Shown here one piece after another: positions 45,001 through 60,000 of a stretch of DNA of 64,000 nt. The stretch's first letter is position 1, and each line of letters opens with the position of its first letter. A model generated the notes under the pieces. The model did not search any database and was not told where the DNA came from. It was given only the letters and a program-made list of their open reading frames with translations. A program made the translations under genes and the position numbers. Source of the DNA: Corallium rubrum (Eukaryota; Cnidaria; Anthozoa; Scleralcyonacea; Coralliidae); assembly GCA_964035015.1 (NCBI GenBank), contig OZ036004.1:11465576-11529575 (forward strand). Direction: 5' to 3'.

Positions 45001-48000
45001 AAGTAAAGGGGTTAGCCTTTACTTTTTGACCGATTTTGGTCACTTTTGAAACTTTTGAGTTAGGGTCAAAAACGGTTAGAAAAAGTCGTTTTAAACCTTC
45101 TGTGAAAACGAGAAGGCTGTATTTTGGCTAAAAAATTTTTTTTTGATTTTTTGAAAAAAATCCGGAAAAAAAAAGTAAAGGGGTTAGCCTTTACTTTTAA
45201 CCGATTTTGGTCACTTTTGCAACTTTTGAGTTAGGAAAAAAAACGGTTAAATAAAGTCGTTTTAAACCTTCTGTGAAAACGAGAAGGCTGTATTTTGGCT
45301 AAAAAATGTTTTTTGATTTTTTGAAAAAAAATCCGGAAAAAAAAAGTAAAGGGGTTAGCCTTTACTTTTTGACCGATTTTGGTCACTTTTGAAACTTTTG
45401 AGTTAGGGTCAAAAACGGTTAGAAAAAGTCGTTTTAAACCTTCTGTGAAAACGAGAAGGCTGTATTTTGGCTAAGAAATGTTTTTTTGATTTTTTGAAAA
45501 AAATTCCGGAAAAAAAAAAGTAAAGGGGTTAGCCTTTACTTTTTGACCGATTTTGGTCACTTTTGAAACTTTTGAGTTAGGGTCAAAAACGGTTAGAAAA
45601 AGTCGTTTTAAACCTTCTGTGAAAACGAGAAGGCTGTATTTTGGCTAAAAAATGTTTTTTTGATTTTTTGAAAAAAATCCGGAAAAAAAAAGTAAAGGGG
45701 TTAGCCTTTACTTTTTGACCGATTTTGGTCACTTTTGAAACTATTGAGTTAGGGTCAAAAACGGTTAGAAAAAGTCGTTTTAAACCTTCTGTGAAAACGA
45801 GAAGGCTGTATTTTGGCTAAAAATGTTTTTTTGATTTTTTGAAAAAAATCCGGAAAAAAAAAAGTAAAGGGGTTAGCCTTTACTTTTTGACCGATTTTGG
45901 TCACTTTTGAAACTATTGAGTTAGGGTCAAAAACGGTTAGAAAAAGTCGTTTTAAACCTTCTGTGAAAACGAGAAGGCTGTATTTTGGCTAAAAAATGTT
46001 TTTTTGATTTTTTGAAAAAATCCGGAAAAAAAAAGTAAAGGGGTTAGCCTTTACTTTTTGACCGATTTTGGTCACTTTTGAAACTTTTGAGTTAGGGTCA
46101 AAAACGGTTAGAAAAAGTCGTTTTAAACCTTCTGTGAAAACGAGAAGGCTGTATTTTGGCTAAAAAATGTTTTTTTTTGATTTTTTGAAAAAAATTCCGG
46201 AAAAAAAAAAGTAAAGGGGTTAGCCTTTACTTTTTGACCGATTTTGGTCACTTTTGAAACTTTTGAGTTAGGGTCAAAAACGGTTAGAAAAAGTCGTTTT
46301 AAACCTTCTGTGAAAACGAGAAGGCTGTATTTTGGCTAAAAAATGTTTTTTTTGATTTTTTGAAAAAATCCGGAAAAAAAAAGTAAAGGGGTTAGCCTTT
46401 ACTTTTTGACCGATTTTGGTCACTTTTTTGACTTTTGAGTTAGGGTCAATAACTGTTAAATAAAGTCGTTTTAAACCTTCTGTGAAAAGGAGAAGGCTGT
46501 ATTTTGGCTAAAAAAAAATTTTTTTTGATTTTTTGAAAAAAATCCGGAAAAAAAAAGTAAAGGGGTTAGCCTTTACTTTTTGACCGATTTTGGTCACTTT
46601 TGAAACTTTTGAGTTAGGGTCAAAAACGGTTAGAAAAAGTCGTTTTAAACCTTCTGTGAAAACGAGAAGGCTGTATTTTGGCTAAAAAATGTTTTTTTTT
46701 GATTTTTTGAAAAAAATCCGGAAAAAAAAGTAAAGGGGTTAGCCTTTACTTTTTGACCGATTTTGGTCACTTTTGAAACTTTTGAGTTAGGGTCAAAAAC
46801 GGTTAGAAAAAGTCGTTTTAGACCTTCTCTGAAAACGAGAAGCCTGTATTTTGGCTAAAAAATGTTTTTTTGATTTTTTGAAAAAAAAATCCGGAAAAAA
46901 AAAGTAAAGGGATTAGCCTTTACTTTTTGACCGATTTTGGTCACTTTTGAAACTTTTGAGTTAGGGTCAAAAACGGTTAGAAAAAGTCGTTTTAAACCTT
47001 CTGTGAAAACGAGAAGGCTGTATTTTGGCTAAAAAATTTTTTTGATTTTTTGAAAAAAATCCGGAAAAAAAAAGTAAAGGGGTTAGCCTTTACTTTTTGA
47101 CCGATTTTGGTCACTTTTGAAACTTTTGAGTTAGGGTCAAAAACGGTTAGAAAAAGTCGTTTTAAACCTTCTGTGAAAACGAGAAGGCTGTATTTTGGCT
47201 AAGAAATGTTTTTTTGATTTTTTGAAAAAATTCCGGAAAAAAAAAGTAAAGGGGTTAGCCTTTACTTTTTGACCGATTTTGGTCACTTTTGAAACTTTTG
47301 AGTTAGGGTCAAAAACGGTTAGAAAAAGTCGTTTTAAACCTTCTGTGAAAACGAGAAGGCTGTATTTTGGCTAAAAAATGTTTTTTTGATTTTTTGAAAA
47401 AATCCGGAAAAAAAAAGTAAAGGGGTTAGCCTTTACTTTTTGACCGATTTTGGTCACTTTTGAAACTTTTGAGTTAGGGTCAAAAACGGTTAGAAAAAGT
47501 CGTTTTAAACCTTCTGTGAAAACGAGAAGGCTGTATTTTGGCTAAAAAATGTTTTTTTGATTTTTGAAAAAAATCCGGAAAAAAAAAGTAAAGGGGTTAG
47601 CCTTTACTTTTTGACCGATTTTGGTCACTTTTGAAACTTTTGAGTTAGAGTCAAAAACGGTTAAATAAAGTCGTTTTAAACCTTCTGTGAAAACGAGAAG
47701 GCTGTATTTTGGCTAAAAAATGTTTTTTTGATTTTTTGAAAAAAATCCGGAAAAAAAAAGTAAAGGGGTTAGCCTTTACTTTTTGACCGATTTTGGTCAC
47801 TTTTGAAACTTTTGAGTTAGGAAAAAAAACGGTTAAATAAAGTCGTTTTAGACCTTCTGTGAAAAGGAGAAGGCTGTATTTTGGCTAAAAAATTTTTTTT
47901 TGATTTTTTGAAAAAAATCCGGAAAAAAAAAGTAAAGGGGTTAGCCTTTACTTTTTGACCGATTTTGGTCACTTTTGAAACTTTTGAGTTAGGGTCAAAA

Positions 48001-51000
48001 ACGGTTAAATAAAGTCGTTTTAAACCTTCTGTGAAAACGAGAAGGCTGTATTTTGGCTAAAAAATTTTTTTTGATTTTTTTGAAAAAAATCCGGAAAAAA
48101 AAAGTAAAGGGGTTAGCCTTTACTTTTTGACCGATTTTGGTCACTTTTGAAACTTTTGAGTTAGGGTCAAAAACGGTTAGAAAAAGTCGTTTTAAACCTT
48201 CTTTGAAAAGGAGAAGGCTGTACTTTGGCTAAAAATATTTTTTCTGATTTTTTGGAAAAAATCCGGAAAAAAAAAGTAAAGGGGTTAGCCTTTACTTTTT
48301 GACCGATTTTGGTCACTTTTGAATTAGTTAGGGTCAAAAACGGTTAAATAAAGTCGTTTTAAACCTTCTGTGAAAAGGAGAAGGCTGTACTTTGGCTAAA
48401 AAATATTTTTTTTTTTTTTTGAAAAAATCCGGAAAAAAAAGTAAAGGGGTTAGCCTTTACTTTTTGACCGATTTTGGTCACTTTTGAAACTTTTGAGTTA
48501 GGGTCAAAAACGGTTAAATAAAGTCGTTTAAAACCTTCTGTGAAAAGGAGAAGGCTGTACTTTGGCTAAAAAATTTTTTTTTGATCTTTTGAAAAAAATC
48601 CCGAAAAAAAAAAGGTAAAGGGGTTAGCCTTTACTTTTTGACCGATTTTGGTCACTTTTGAAACTTTTGAGTTAGGGTCAAAAACGGTTAAATAAAGTCG
48701 TTTTAAACCTGTGAAAAGGAGAAGGCTGTATTATGGCTAAAAAAAATTTTTTTTGATTTTTTTAAAAAAATCCGGAAAAAAAAAGTAAAGGGGTTAGCCT
48801 TTACTTTTTGATCGATTTTGGTCACTTTTGAAACTTTTGAGTTAGGGTCAAAAACGGTTAAATAAAAACGTTTTAAACCTTCTGTGAAAAGGAGAAGGCT
48901 GTATTTTGGCTAAAAAAATTTTTTTTGATTTTTTGAAAAAAATCCGGAAAAAAAAAGTAAAGGGGTTAGCCTTTACTTTTTGACCGATTTTGGTCACTTT
49001 TGAAACTTTTGAATTAGGGTCAAAAACGGTTAAATAAAGTCGTTTTAAACCTTCTGTGAAAAGGAGAAGGCTGTATTTTGGCTAAAAATATTTTTTTTGA
49101 TTTTTTGAAAAAAATCCGGAAAAAAAAAGTAAAGGGGTTAGCCTTTACTTTTTGACCGATTTTGGTCACTTTTGAAACTTTTGAGTTAGGGTCAAAAACG
49201 GTTAAATAAAGTCGTTTTAGACCTCCTGTGAAAAGGAGAATGCTGTATTTTGGCTAAAAAAATATTTTTTTTATTGAAAAAAAAACTCCGGAAAAGAAAA
49301 GTAAAGGGGTTAGCCTTTACTTTTTGACCGATTTTGGTCACTTTTGAAACTTTTGAGTTAGGGTCAAAAACGGTTAAATAAAGTCGTTTTAAACCTTCTG
49401 TGAAAACGAGAAGGCTGTATTTTGGCTAAAAATGTTTTTTTGATTTTTTGAAAAAAATCCGGAAAAAAAAAGTAAAGGGGTTAGCCTTTACTTTTTGACC
49501 GATTTTGGTCACTTTTGAAACTTTTGAGTTAGGGTCAAAAACGGTTAGAAAAAGTCGTTTTAAACCTTCTGTGAAAAGGAGAGGGCTGTATTTTGGCTAA
49601 AAATATTTTTTTTTTTATTTTTTGAAAAAAATCGGGAAAAAAAAAAGTAAAGGGGTTAGCCTTTACTTTCTGACCGATTTTGGTCACTTTTGAAACTTTT
49701 GAGTTAGGGTCAAAAACGGTTAAATAAAGTCGTTTTAGACCTTCTGTGAAAAGGAGAAGGCTGTATTTTGGCTAAAAAAAATTTTTTTTTTTTTTTGAGA
49801 AAAATCCGGAAAAAAAATATAAAGGGGTTAGCCTTTACTTTTTGACCGATTTTGGTCACTTTTGAAACTTTTGAGTTAGGGTCAAAAACGGTTAGAAAAA
49901 GTCGTTTTAAACCTTCTGTGAAAACGAGAAGGCTGTATTTTGGCTAAAAAATGTTTTTTTGATTTTTGAAAAAAATCCGGAAAAAAAAAGTAAAGGGGTT
50001 AGCCTTTACTTTTTGACCGATTTTGGTCACTTTTGAAACTTTTGAGTTAGGGTCAAAAACGGTTAAAAAAGTCGTTTTAAACCTTCTGTGAAAAGGAGAA
50101 GGCTGTATTTTGGCTAAAAATTTTTTTTTTGATTTTTTGAAAAAATCCGAAAAAAAAGTAAAGGGGTTAGCCTTTACTTTTTAACCGATTTTGGTCACTT
50201 TTGAAACTTTTGAGTTAGGGTCAAAAACGGTTAAATAAAATCGTTTTAAACCTTCTGTGAAAACGAGAAGGCTGTATTTTGGCTAAAAAATGTTTTTTTG
50301 ATTTTTTGAAAAAAATCCGGAAAAAAAAAGTAAAGGGGTTAGCCTTTACTTTTTGACCGATTTTGGTCACTTTTGAAACTTTTGAGTTAGGGTCAAAAAC
50401 GGTTAGAAAAAGTCGTTTTAAACATTCTGTGAAAACGAGAAGGCTGTATTTTGGCTAAAAAAAATTTTTTTTTGATTTTTTAAAAAAATCCTGAAAAAAA
50501 AAGTAAAGGGGTTAGCCTTTACTTTTTGACCGATTTTGGTCACTTTTGAAACTTTGAGTTAGGGTCAAAAACGGTTAGAAAAAGTCGTTTTAAACCTTCT
50601 GTGAAAACGAGAAGGCTGTATTTTGGCTAAAAATGTTTTTTTGATTTTTTGAAAAAATTCCGGAAAAAAAAAGTAAAGGGGTTAGCCTTTACTTTTTGAC
50701 CGATTTTGGTCACTTTTGAAACTTTTGAGTTAGGGTCAAAAACGGTTAGAAAAAGTCGTTTTAAACCTTCTGGGAAAACGAGTAGCCTGTATTTTGGCTA
50801 AAAAATGTTTTTTTGATTTTTTGAAAAAAATCCGGAAAAAAAAAGTAAAGGGGTTAGCCTTTACTTTTTGACCGATTTTGGTCACTTTTGAAACTTTGAG
50901 TTAGGGTCAAAAACGGTTAGAAAAAGTCGTTTTAAACCTTCTGTGAAAACGAGAAGGCTGTATTTTGGCTAAGAAATGTTTTTTTTGATTTTTTGAAAAA

Positions 51001-54000
51001 AATTCCGGAAAAAAAAAGTAAAGGGGTTAGCCTTTACTTTTTGACCGATTTTGGTCACTTTTGAAACTTTTGAGTTAGGGTCAAAAACGGTTAGAAAAAG
51101 TCGTTTTGAACCTTTTGTGAAAAGGAGAAGGCTGTATTTTGGCTAAAAAAAATTTTTTTGATTTTATGAAAAAAATCCGGGGAAAAAAAAGTAAAGGGGT
51201 TAGCCTTTACTTTTGACCGATTTTGGTCACTTTTGAAACTTTTGAGTTAGGGTCAAAAACGGTTAAATAAAGTCGTTTTAGACCTTCTTTGAAAAGAAGA
51301 AGGCTGTATATGGGCTAAAAATTTATTTTTTTTGATTTTTCGAAAAACATCCAGAAAAAAATAGTAAAGGGGTTAGCCTTTACTTTTTGACCGATTTTGG
51401 TCACTTTTGAAACTTTGAGTTAGGGTCAAAAACGGTTAGAAAAAGTCGTTTTAAACCTTCTGTGAAAACGAGAAGGCTGTATTTTGGCTAAAAATGTTTT
51501 TTTGATTTTTTGAAAAAATCCGGAAAAAAAAAAGTAAAGGGGTTAGCCTTTACTTTTTGACCGATTTTGGTCACTTTTGAAACTTTTGAGTTAGGGTCAA
51601 AAACGGTTAGAAAAAGTCGTTTTAAACCTTCTGTGAAAACGAGAAGGCTGTATTTTGGCTAAAAATGTTTTTTTGATTTTTTGAAAAAAATCCGAAAAAA
51701 AAAGTAAAGGGGTTACCCTTTACTTTTTGACCGATTTTGGTCACTTTTGAAACTTTTGAGTTAGGGTCAAAAACGGTTAGATAAAGTCGTTTTAAACCTT
51801 CTGTGAAAACGAGAAGGCTGTATTTTGGCTAAAAAAATTTTTTTTTGATTTTTTAAAAAAATCCGGAAAAAAAAAGTAAAGGGGTTAGCCTTTACTTTTT
51901 GACCGATTTTGGTCACTTTTGAAACTTTTGAGTTAGGGTCAAAAACGGTTAAATAAAGTCGTTTTAAACCTTCTGTGAAAAGGAGAAGGCTGTATTTTGG
52001 CTAAAAAAATTTTTTTTTATTTTTTGAAAAAAATCCGGAAAAAAAAAGTAAAGGGGTTAGCCTTTACTTTTTGACCGATTTTGGTCACTTTTGAAACTTT
52101 TGAGTTAGGGTCAAAAACGGTTAGATAAAGTCGTTTTAAACCTTCTGTGAAAACGAGAAGGCTGTATTTTGGCTAAGAAATGTTTTTTTGATTTTTTGAA
52201 AAAATCCGGAAAAAAAAAGTAAAGGGGTTAGCCTTTACTTTTTGACCGATTTTGGTCACTTTTGAAACTTTTGAGTTAGGGTCAAAAACGGTTAGAAAAA
52301 GTCGTTTTAAACCTTCTGTGAAAACGAGAAGGCTGTATTTTGGCTAAAAATGTTTTTTTGATTTTTTGAAAAAAATCCGGAAAAAAAAAGTAAAGGGGTT
52401 AGCCTTTACTTTTTGACCGATTTTGGTCACTTTTGAAACTTTTGAGTTAGGGTCAAAAACGGTTAAATAAAGTCGTTTTAAACCTTCTGTGAAAACGAGA
52501 AGGCTGTATTTTGGCTAAAAATGTTTTTTTGATTTTTTGAAAAAATTCCGGAAAAAAAAAAAGTAAAGGGGTTAGCCTTTACTTTTTGACCGATTTTGGT
52601 CACTTTTGAAACTTTGAGTTAGGGTCAAAAACGGTTAGAAAAAGTCGTTTTAAACCTTCTGTGAAAACGAGAAGGCTGTATTTTGGCTAAAAATGTTTTT
52701 TTGATTTTTTGAAAAAAATCCGGAAAAAAAAAAGTAAAGGGGTTAGCCTTTACTTTTTGACCGATTTTGGTCACTTTTGAAACTTTTGAGTTAGGGTCAA
52801 AAACGGTTAGAAAAAGTCGTTTTAAACCTTCTGTGAAAACGAGAAGGCTGTATTTTGGCTAAAAAATGTTTTTTTGATTTTTTGAAAAAAATCCGGAAAA
52901 AAAAAGTAAAGGGATTAGCCTTTACTTTTTGACCGATTTTGGTCACTTTTGAAACTTTTGAGTTAGGGTCAAAAACGGTTAGAAAAAGTCGTTTTAAACC
53001 TTCTGTGAAAACGAGAAGGCTGTATTTTGGCTAAAAAATGGTTTTTTTGATTTTTGAAAAAAATCCGGAAAAAAAAAGTAAAGGGGTTAGCCTTTACTTT
53101 TTGACCGATTTTGGTCACTTTTGAAACTATTGAGTTAGGGTCAAAAACGGTTAGAAAAAGTCGTTTTAAACCTTCTGTGAAAACGAGAAGGCTGTATTTT
53201 GGCTAAGAAATGTTTTTTTGATTTTTTGAAAAAATTCCGGAAAAAAAAAGTAAAGGGGTTAGCCTTTACTTTTTGACCGATTTTGGTCACTTTTGAAACT
53301 TTTGAGTTAGGGTCAAAAACGGTTAGAAAAAGTCGTTTTAAACCTTCTGTGAAAACGAGAAGGCTGTATTTTGGCTAAAAAATGTTTTTTTGATTTTTTG
53401 AAAAAAATCCGGAAAAAAAAGTAAAGGGGTTAGCCTTTACTTTTTGACCGATTTTGGTCACTTTTGAAACTTTTGAGTTAGGGTCAAAAACGGTTAAATA
53501 AAGTCGTTTTAAACCTTCTGTGAAAAGGAGAAGGCTGTACTTTGGCTAAAAAAATGTTTTTTTTATCTTTTGAAAAAAATCCCGAAAAAAAAAGTAAAGG
53601 GGTTAGCCTTTACTTTTTGACCGATTTTGGTCACTTTTGAAACTTTTGAATTAGGGTCAAAAACGGTTAAATAAAGTCGTTTTAAACCTTCTGTGAAAAG
53701 GAGAAGGATGTACTTTGGCTAAAACAAATTTTTTTGATTTTTTAAAAAAATCCGGAAAAAAAAAGTAAAGGGGTTAGCCTTTACTTTTTGACCGATTTTG
53801 GTCACTTTTGAAACTTTTGAGTTAGGGTCAAAAACGGTTAAATAAAAACGTTTTAAACCTTCTGTGAAAACGAGAAGGCTGTATTTTGGCTAAAAAATGT
53901 TTTTTGATTTTTTGAAAAAAATCCGGAAAAAAAAAGTAAAGGGGTTAGCCTTTACTTTTTGACCGATTTTGGTCACTTTTGAAACTTTTGAGTTAGGGTC

Positions 54001-57000
54001 AAAAACGGTTAGAAAAAGTCGTTTTAAACCTTCTGTGAAAACGAGAAGGCTGTATTTTGGCTAAGAAATGTTTTTTTGATTTTTTGAAAAAATTCCGGAA
54101 AAAAAAAAGTAAAGGGGTTAGCCTTTACTTTTTGACCGATTTTGGTCACTTTTGAAACTTTGAGTTAGGGTCAAAAACGGTTAGAAAAAGTCGTTTTAAA
54201 CCTTCTGTGAAAACGAGAAGGCTGTATTTTGGCTAAAAAATGTTTTTTTGATTTTTTGAAAAAAATCCGGAAAAAAAAAGTAAAGGGGTTAGCCTTTACT
54301 TTTTGACCGATTTTGGTCACTTTTGAAACTTTTGAGTTAGGGTCAAAAACGGTTAGAAAAAGTCGTTTTAAACCTTCTGTGAAAACGAGAAGGCTGTATT
54401 TTGGCTAAAAAATGTTTTTTTGATTTTTTGAAAAAAATCCGGAAAAAAAAAAGTAAAGGGGTTAGCCTTTACTTTTTGACCGATTTTGGTCACTTTTGAA
54501 ACTTTTGAGTTAGGGTCAAAAACGGTTAGAAAAAGTCGTTTTAAACCTTCTGTGAAAACGAGAAGGCTGTATTTTGGCTAAAAATGTTTTTTTGATTTTT
54601 TGAAAAAAATCCGGAAAAAAAAAGTAAAGGGGTTAGCCTTTACTTTTTGACCGATTTTGGTCACTTTTGAAACTTTTGAGTTAGGGTCAAAAACGGTTAG
54701 AAAAAGTCGTTTTAAACCTTCTGTGAAAACGAGAAGGCTGTATTTTGGCTAAAAAATGTTTTTTTGATTTTTTGAAAAAATCCGGAAAAAAAAAGTAAAG
54801 GGGTTAGCCTTTACTTTTTGACCGATTTTGGTCACTTTTGAAACTTTTGAGTTAGGGTCAAAAACGGTTAGAAAAAGTCGTTTTAAACCTTCTGTGAAAA
54901 CGAGAAGGCTGTATTTTGGCTAAAAAATGTTTTTTTGATTTTTTGAAAAAATCCGGAAAAAAAAAGTAAAGGGGTTAGCCTTTACTTTTTGACCGATTTT
55001 GGTCACTTTTGAAACTTTGAGTTAGGGTCAAAAACGGTTAGAAAAAGTCGTTTTAAACCTTCTGTGAAAACGAGAAGGCTGTATTTTGGCTAAAAAATTT
55101 TTTTTTGATTTTTTGAAAAAATTCCGGAAAAAAAAAGTAAAGGGGTTAGCCTTTACTTTTTGACCGATTTTGGTCACTTTTGAAACTATTGAGTTAGGGT
55201 CAAAAACGGTTAGAAAAAGTCGTTTTAAACCTTCTGTGAAAAGGAGAAGGCTGTATTTTGGCTAAAAAAAATTTTTTTTGATTTCTGAAAACAATCCTGA
55301 AAATAAAAGTAAAGGGGTTAGCCTTTACTTTTTGACCGATTTTGGTCACTTTTGAAACTTTTGAGTTAGGGTGAAAAACGGTTAGAAAAAGTCGTTTTAA
55401 ACCTTCTGTGAAAACGAGAAGGCTGTATTTTGGCTAAAAAATGTTTTTTTGATTTTTTGAAAAAATTCCGGAAAAAAAAAAGTAAAGGGGTTAGCCTTTA
55501 CTTTTTGACCGATTTTGGTCACTTTTGAAACTTTTGAGTTAGGGTCAAAAACGGTTAGAAAAAGTCGTTTTAAACCTTCTGTGAAAACGAGAAGGCTGTA
55601 TTTTGGCTAAGAAATGTTTTTTTGATTTTTTGAAAAAATTCCGGAAAAAAAAAGTAAAGGGGTTAGCCTTTACTTTTTGACCGATTTTGGTCACTTTTGA
55701 AACTTTGAGTTAGGGTCAAAAACGGTTAGAAAAAGTCGTTTTAAACCTTCTGTGAAAACGAGAAGGCTGTATTTTGGCTAAAAAATGTTTTTTTGATTTT
55801 TTGAAAAAAATCCGAAAAAAAAAGTAAAGGGGTTAGCCTTTACTTTTTGACCGATTTTGGTCACTTTTGAAACTTTTGAGTTAGGGTCAAAAACGGTTAG
55901 AAAAAGTCGTTTTAAACCTTCTGTGAAAACGAGAAGGCTGTATTTTGGCTAAAAAATGTTTTTTTGATTTTTTGAAAAAAATCCGGAAAAAAAAAGTAAA
56001 GGGGTTAGCCTTTACTTTTTGACCGATTTTGGTCACTTTTGAAACTTTTGAGTTAGGGTCAAAAACGGTTAGAAAAAGTCGTTTTAAACCTTCTGTGAAA
56101 ACGAGAAGGCTGTATTTTGGCTAAAAAATTTTTTGATTTTTTGAAAAAATCCGGAAAAAAAAAGTAAAGGGGTTAGCCTTTACTTTTTGACCGATTTTGG
56201 TCACTTTTTAACCTTTTTAGTTAGGGTCAAAAATGGTTAAATAAAGTCGTTATAGACCACTTGTGAAAACGAGAAGGCTGTATTTTGGCTAAGAAATGTT
56301 TTTTTTGATTTTTTGAAAAAATTCCGGAAAAAAAAAGTAAAGGGGTTAGCCTTTACTTTTTGACCGATTTTGGTCACTTTTGAAACTTTGAGTTAGGGTC
56401 AAAAACGGTTAGAAAAAGTCGTTTTAAACCTTCTGTGAGAAGGAGAGGGCTGTATTTGGGCTAAAAATATATTTTTTTATTTTTTGAAAAAAATCCGGGA
56501 AAAAAAGTAAAGGGGTTAGCCTTTACTTTTTGACCGATTTTGGTCACTTTTGAAACTTTTGAGTTAGGGTCAAAAACGGTTAGAAAAAGTCGTTTTAAAC
56601 CTTCTGTGAAAACGAGAAGGCTGTATTTTGGCTAAAAAATGTTTTTTTGATTTTTTGAAAAAAATCCGGAAAAAAAAAGTAAAGGGGTTAGCCTTTACTT
56701 TTTGACCGATTTTGGTCACTTTTGAAACTTTTGAGTTAGGGTCAAAAACGGTTAGAAAAAGTCGTTTTAAACCTTCTGTGAAAACGAGAAGGCTGTATTT
56801 TGGCTAAAAAATGTTTTTTTGATTTTTTGAAAAAAATCCGGAAAAAAAAAGTAAAGGGGTTAGCCTTTACTTTTTAACCGATTTTGGTCACTTTTGAAAC
56901 TTTTGAGTTAGGGTCAAAAACGGTTAAATAAAGTCGTTTTAAACCTTCTGTGAAAACGAGAAGGCTGTATTTTGGCTAAAAATGTTTTTTTGATTTTTTG

Positions 57001-60000
57001 AAAAAATTCCGGAAAAAAAAAGTAAAGGGGTTAGCCTTTACTTTTTGACCGATTTTGGTCACTTTTGAAACTTTTGAGTTAGGGTCAAAAACGGTTAGAA
57101 AAAGTCGTTTTAAACCTTCTGTGAAAACGAGAAGGCTGTATTTTGGCTAAAAAATGTTTTTTTGATTTTTTGAAAAAAATCCGGAAAAAAAAAAGTAAAG
57201 GGGTTAGCCTTTACTTTTTGACCGATTTTGGTCACTTTTGAAACTTTTGAGTTAGGGTCAAAAACGGTTAGAAAAAGTCGTTTTAAACCTTCTGTGAAAA
57301 CGAGAAGGCTGTATTTTGGCTAAGAAATGTTTTTTTGATTTTTTGAAAAAATTCCGGAAAAAAAAAAGTAAAGGGGTTAGCCTTTACTTTTTGACCGATT
57401 TTGGTCACTTTTGAAACTTTGAGTTAGGGTCAAAAACGGTTAGAAAAAGTCGTTTTAAACCTTCTGTGAAAACGAGAAGGCTGTATTTTGGCTAAGAAAT
57501 GTTTTTTTGATTTTTTGAAAAAATTCCGGAAAAAAAAAAGTAAAGGGGTTAGCCTTTACTTTTTGACCGATTTTGGTCACTTTTGAAACTTTTGAGTTAG
57601 GGTCAAAAACGGTTAGAAAAAGTCGTTTTAAACCTTCTGTGAAAACGAGAAGGCTGTATTTTGGCTAAGAAATGTTTTTTTGATTTTTTGAAAAAAATTC
57701 CGGAAAAAAAAAGTAAAGGGGTTAGCCTTTACTTTTTGACCGATTTTGGTCACTTTTGAAACTTTTGAGTTAGGGTCAAAAACGGTTAGAAAAAGTCGTT
57801 TTAAACCTTCTGTGAAAACGAGAAGGCTGTATTTTGGCTAAGAAATGTTTTTTTGATTTTTTGAAAAAATTCCGGAAAAAAAAAGTAAAGGGGTTAGCCT
57901 TTACTTTTTGACCGATTTTGGTCACTTTTGAAACTTTTGAGTTAGGGTCAAAAACGGTTAGAAAAAGTCGTTTTAAACCTTCTGTGAAAACGAGAAGGCT
58001 GTATTTTGGCTAAAAAATTTTTTTTGATTTTTTGAAAAAATCCCGAAAAAAAAAGTAAAGGGGTTAGCCTTTACTTTTTGACCGATTTTGGTCACTTTTG
58101 AAACTTTTGAGTTAGGGTCAAAAACGGTTAGAAAAAGTCGTTTTAAACCTTCTGTGAAAACGAGAAGGCTGTATTTTGGCTAAAAAAATTTTTTTTGATT
58201 TTTTGAAAAAAATCCGGAAAAAAAAGTAAAGGGGTTAGCCTTTACTTTTTGACCGATTTTGGTCACTTTTGAAACTTTTGAGTTAGGGTCAAAAACGGTT
58301 AAATAAAGTCGTTTTAAACCTTCTGTGAAAACGAGAAGGCTGTATTTTGGCTAAAAATGTTTTTTTGATTTTTTGAAAAAAATCCGGAAAAAAAAAGTAA
58401 AGGGGTTAGCCTTTACTTTTTGACCGATTTTGGTCACTTTTGAAACTTTGAGTTAGGGTCAAAAACGGTTAGAAAAAGTCGTTTTAAACCTTCTGTGAAA
58501 ACGAGAAGGCTGTATTTTGGCTAAGAAATGTTTTTTTGATTTTTTGAAAAAATTCCGGAAAAAAAAAGTAAAGGGGTTAGCCTTTACTTTTTGACCGATT
58601 TTGGTCACTTTTGAAACTTTTGAGTTAGGGTCAAAAACGGTTAGAAAAAGTCGTTTTAAACCTTCTGTGAAAACGAGAAGGCTGTATTTTGGCTAAGAAA
58701 TGTTTTTTTGATTTTTTGAAAAAATTCCGGAAAAAAAAAGTAAAGGGGTTAGCCTTTACTTTTTGACCGATTTTGGTCACTTTTGAAACTTTGAGTTAGG
58801 GTCAAAAACGGTTAGAAAAAGTCGTTTTAAACCTTCTGTGAAAACGAGAAGGCTGTATTTTGGCTAAAAAATGTTTTTTTGATTTTTTGAAAAAAATCCG
58901 GAAAAAAAAAGTAAAGGGGTTAGCCTTTACTTTTTGACCGATTTTGGTCACTTTTGAAACTTTTGAGTTAGGGTCAAAAACGGTTAGAAAAAGTCGTTTT
59001 AAACCTTCTGTGAAAACGAGAAGGCTGTATTTTGGCTAAAAAATGTTTTTTTGATTTTTTGAAAAAAATCCGGAAAAAAAAAGTAAAGGGGTTAGCCTTT
59101 ACTTTTTGACCGATTTTGGTCACTTTTGAAACTTTTGAGTTAGGGTCAAAAACGGTTAGAAAAAGTCGTTTTAAACCTTCTGTGAAAACGAGAAGGCTGT
59201 ATTTTGGCTAAAAAATTTTTTTGATTTTTTGAAAAAATCCGGAAAAAAAAAGTAAAGGGGTTAGCCTTTACTTTTTGACCGATTTTGGTCACTTTTGAAA
59301 CTTTTGAGTTAGGGTCAAAAACGGTTAGAAAAAGTCGTTTTAAACCTTCTGTGAAAACGAGAAGGCTGTATTTTGGCTAAAAATGTTTTTTTGATTTTTT
59401 GAAAAAATTCCGGAAAAAAAAAGTAAAGGGGTTAGCCTTTACTTTTTGACCGATTTTGGTCACTTTTGAAACTTTGAGTTAGGGTCAAAAACGGTTAGAA
59501 AAAGTCGTTTTAAACCTTCTGTGAAAACGAGAAGGCTGTATTTTGGCTAAAAAATGTTTTTTTGATTTTTTGAAAAAATTCCGGAAAAAAAAAAGTAAAG
59601 GGGTTAGCCTTTACTTTTTGACCGATTTTGGTCACTTTTGAAACGTTTGAGTTAGGGTCAAAAACGGTTAGAAAAAGTCGTTTTAAACCTTCTGTGAAAA
59701 CGAGAAGGCTGTATTTTGGCTAAGAAATGTTTTTTTGATTTTTTGAAAAAATTCCGGAAAAAAAAAGTAAAGGGGTTAGCCTTTACTTTTTGACCGATTT
59801 TGGTCACTTTTGAAACTTTTGAGTTAGGGTCAAAAACGGTTAGAAAAAGTCGTTTTAAACCTTCTGTGAAAACGAGAAGGCTGTATTTTGGCTAAAAAAT
59901 GTTTTTTTGATTTTTTGAAAAAAATCCGGAAAAAAAAGTAAAGGGGTTAGCCTTTACTTTTTGACCGATTTTGGTCACTTTTGAAACTTTTGAGTTAGGG

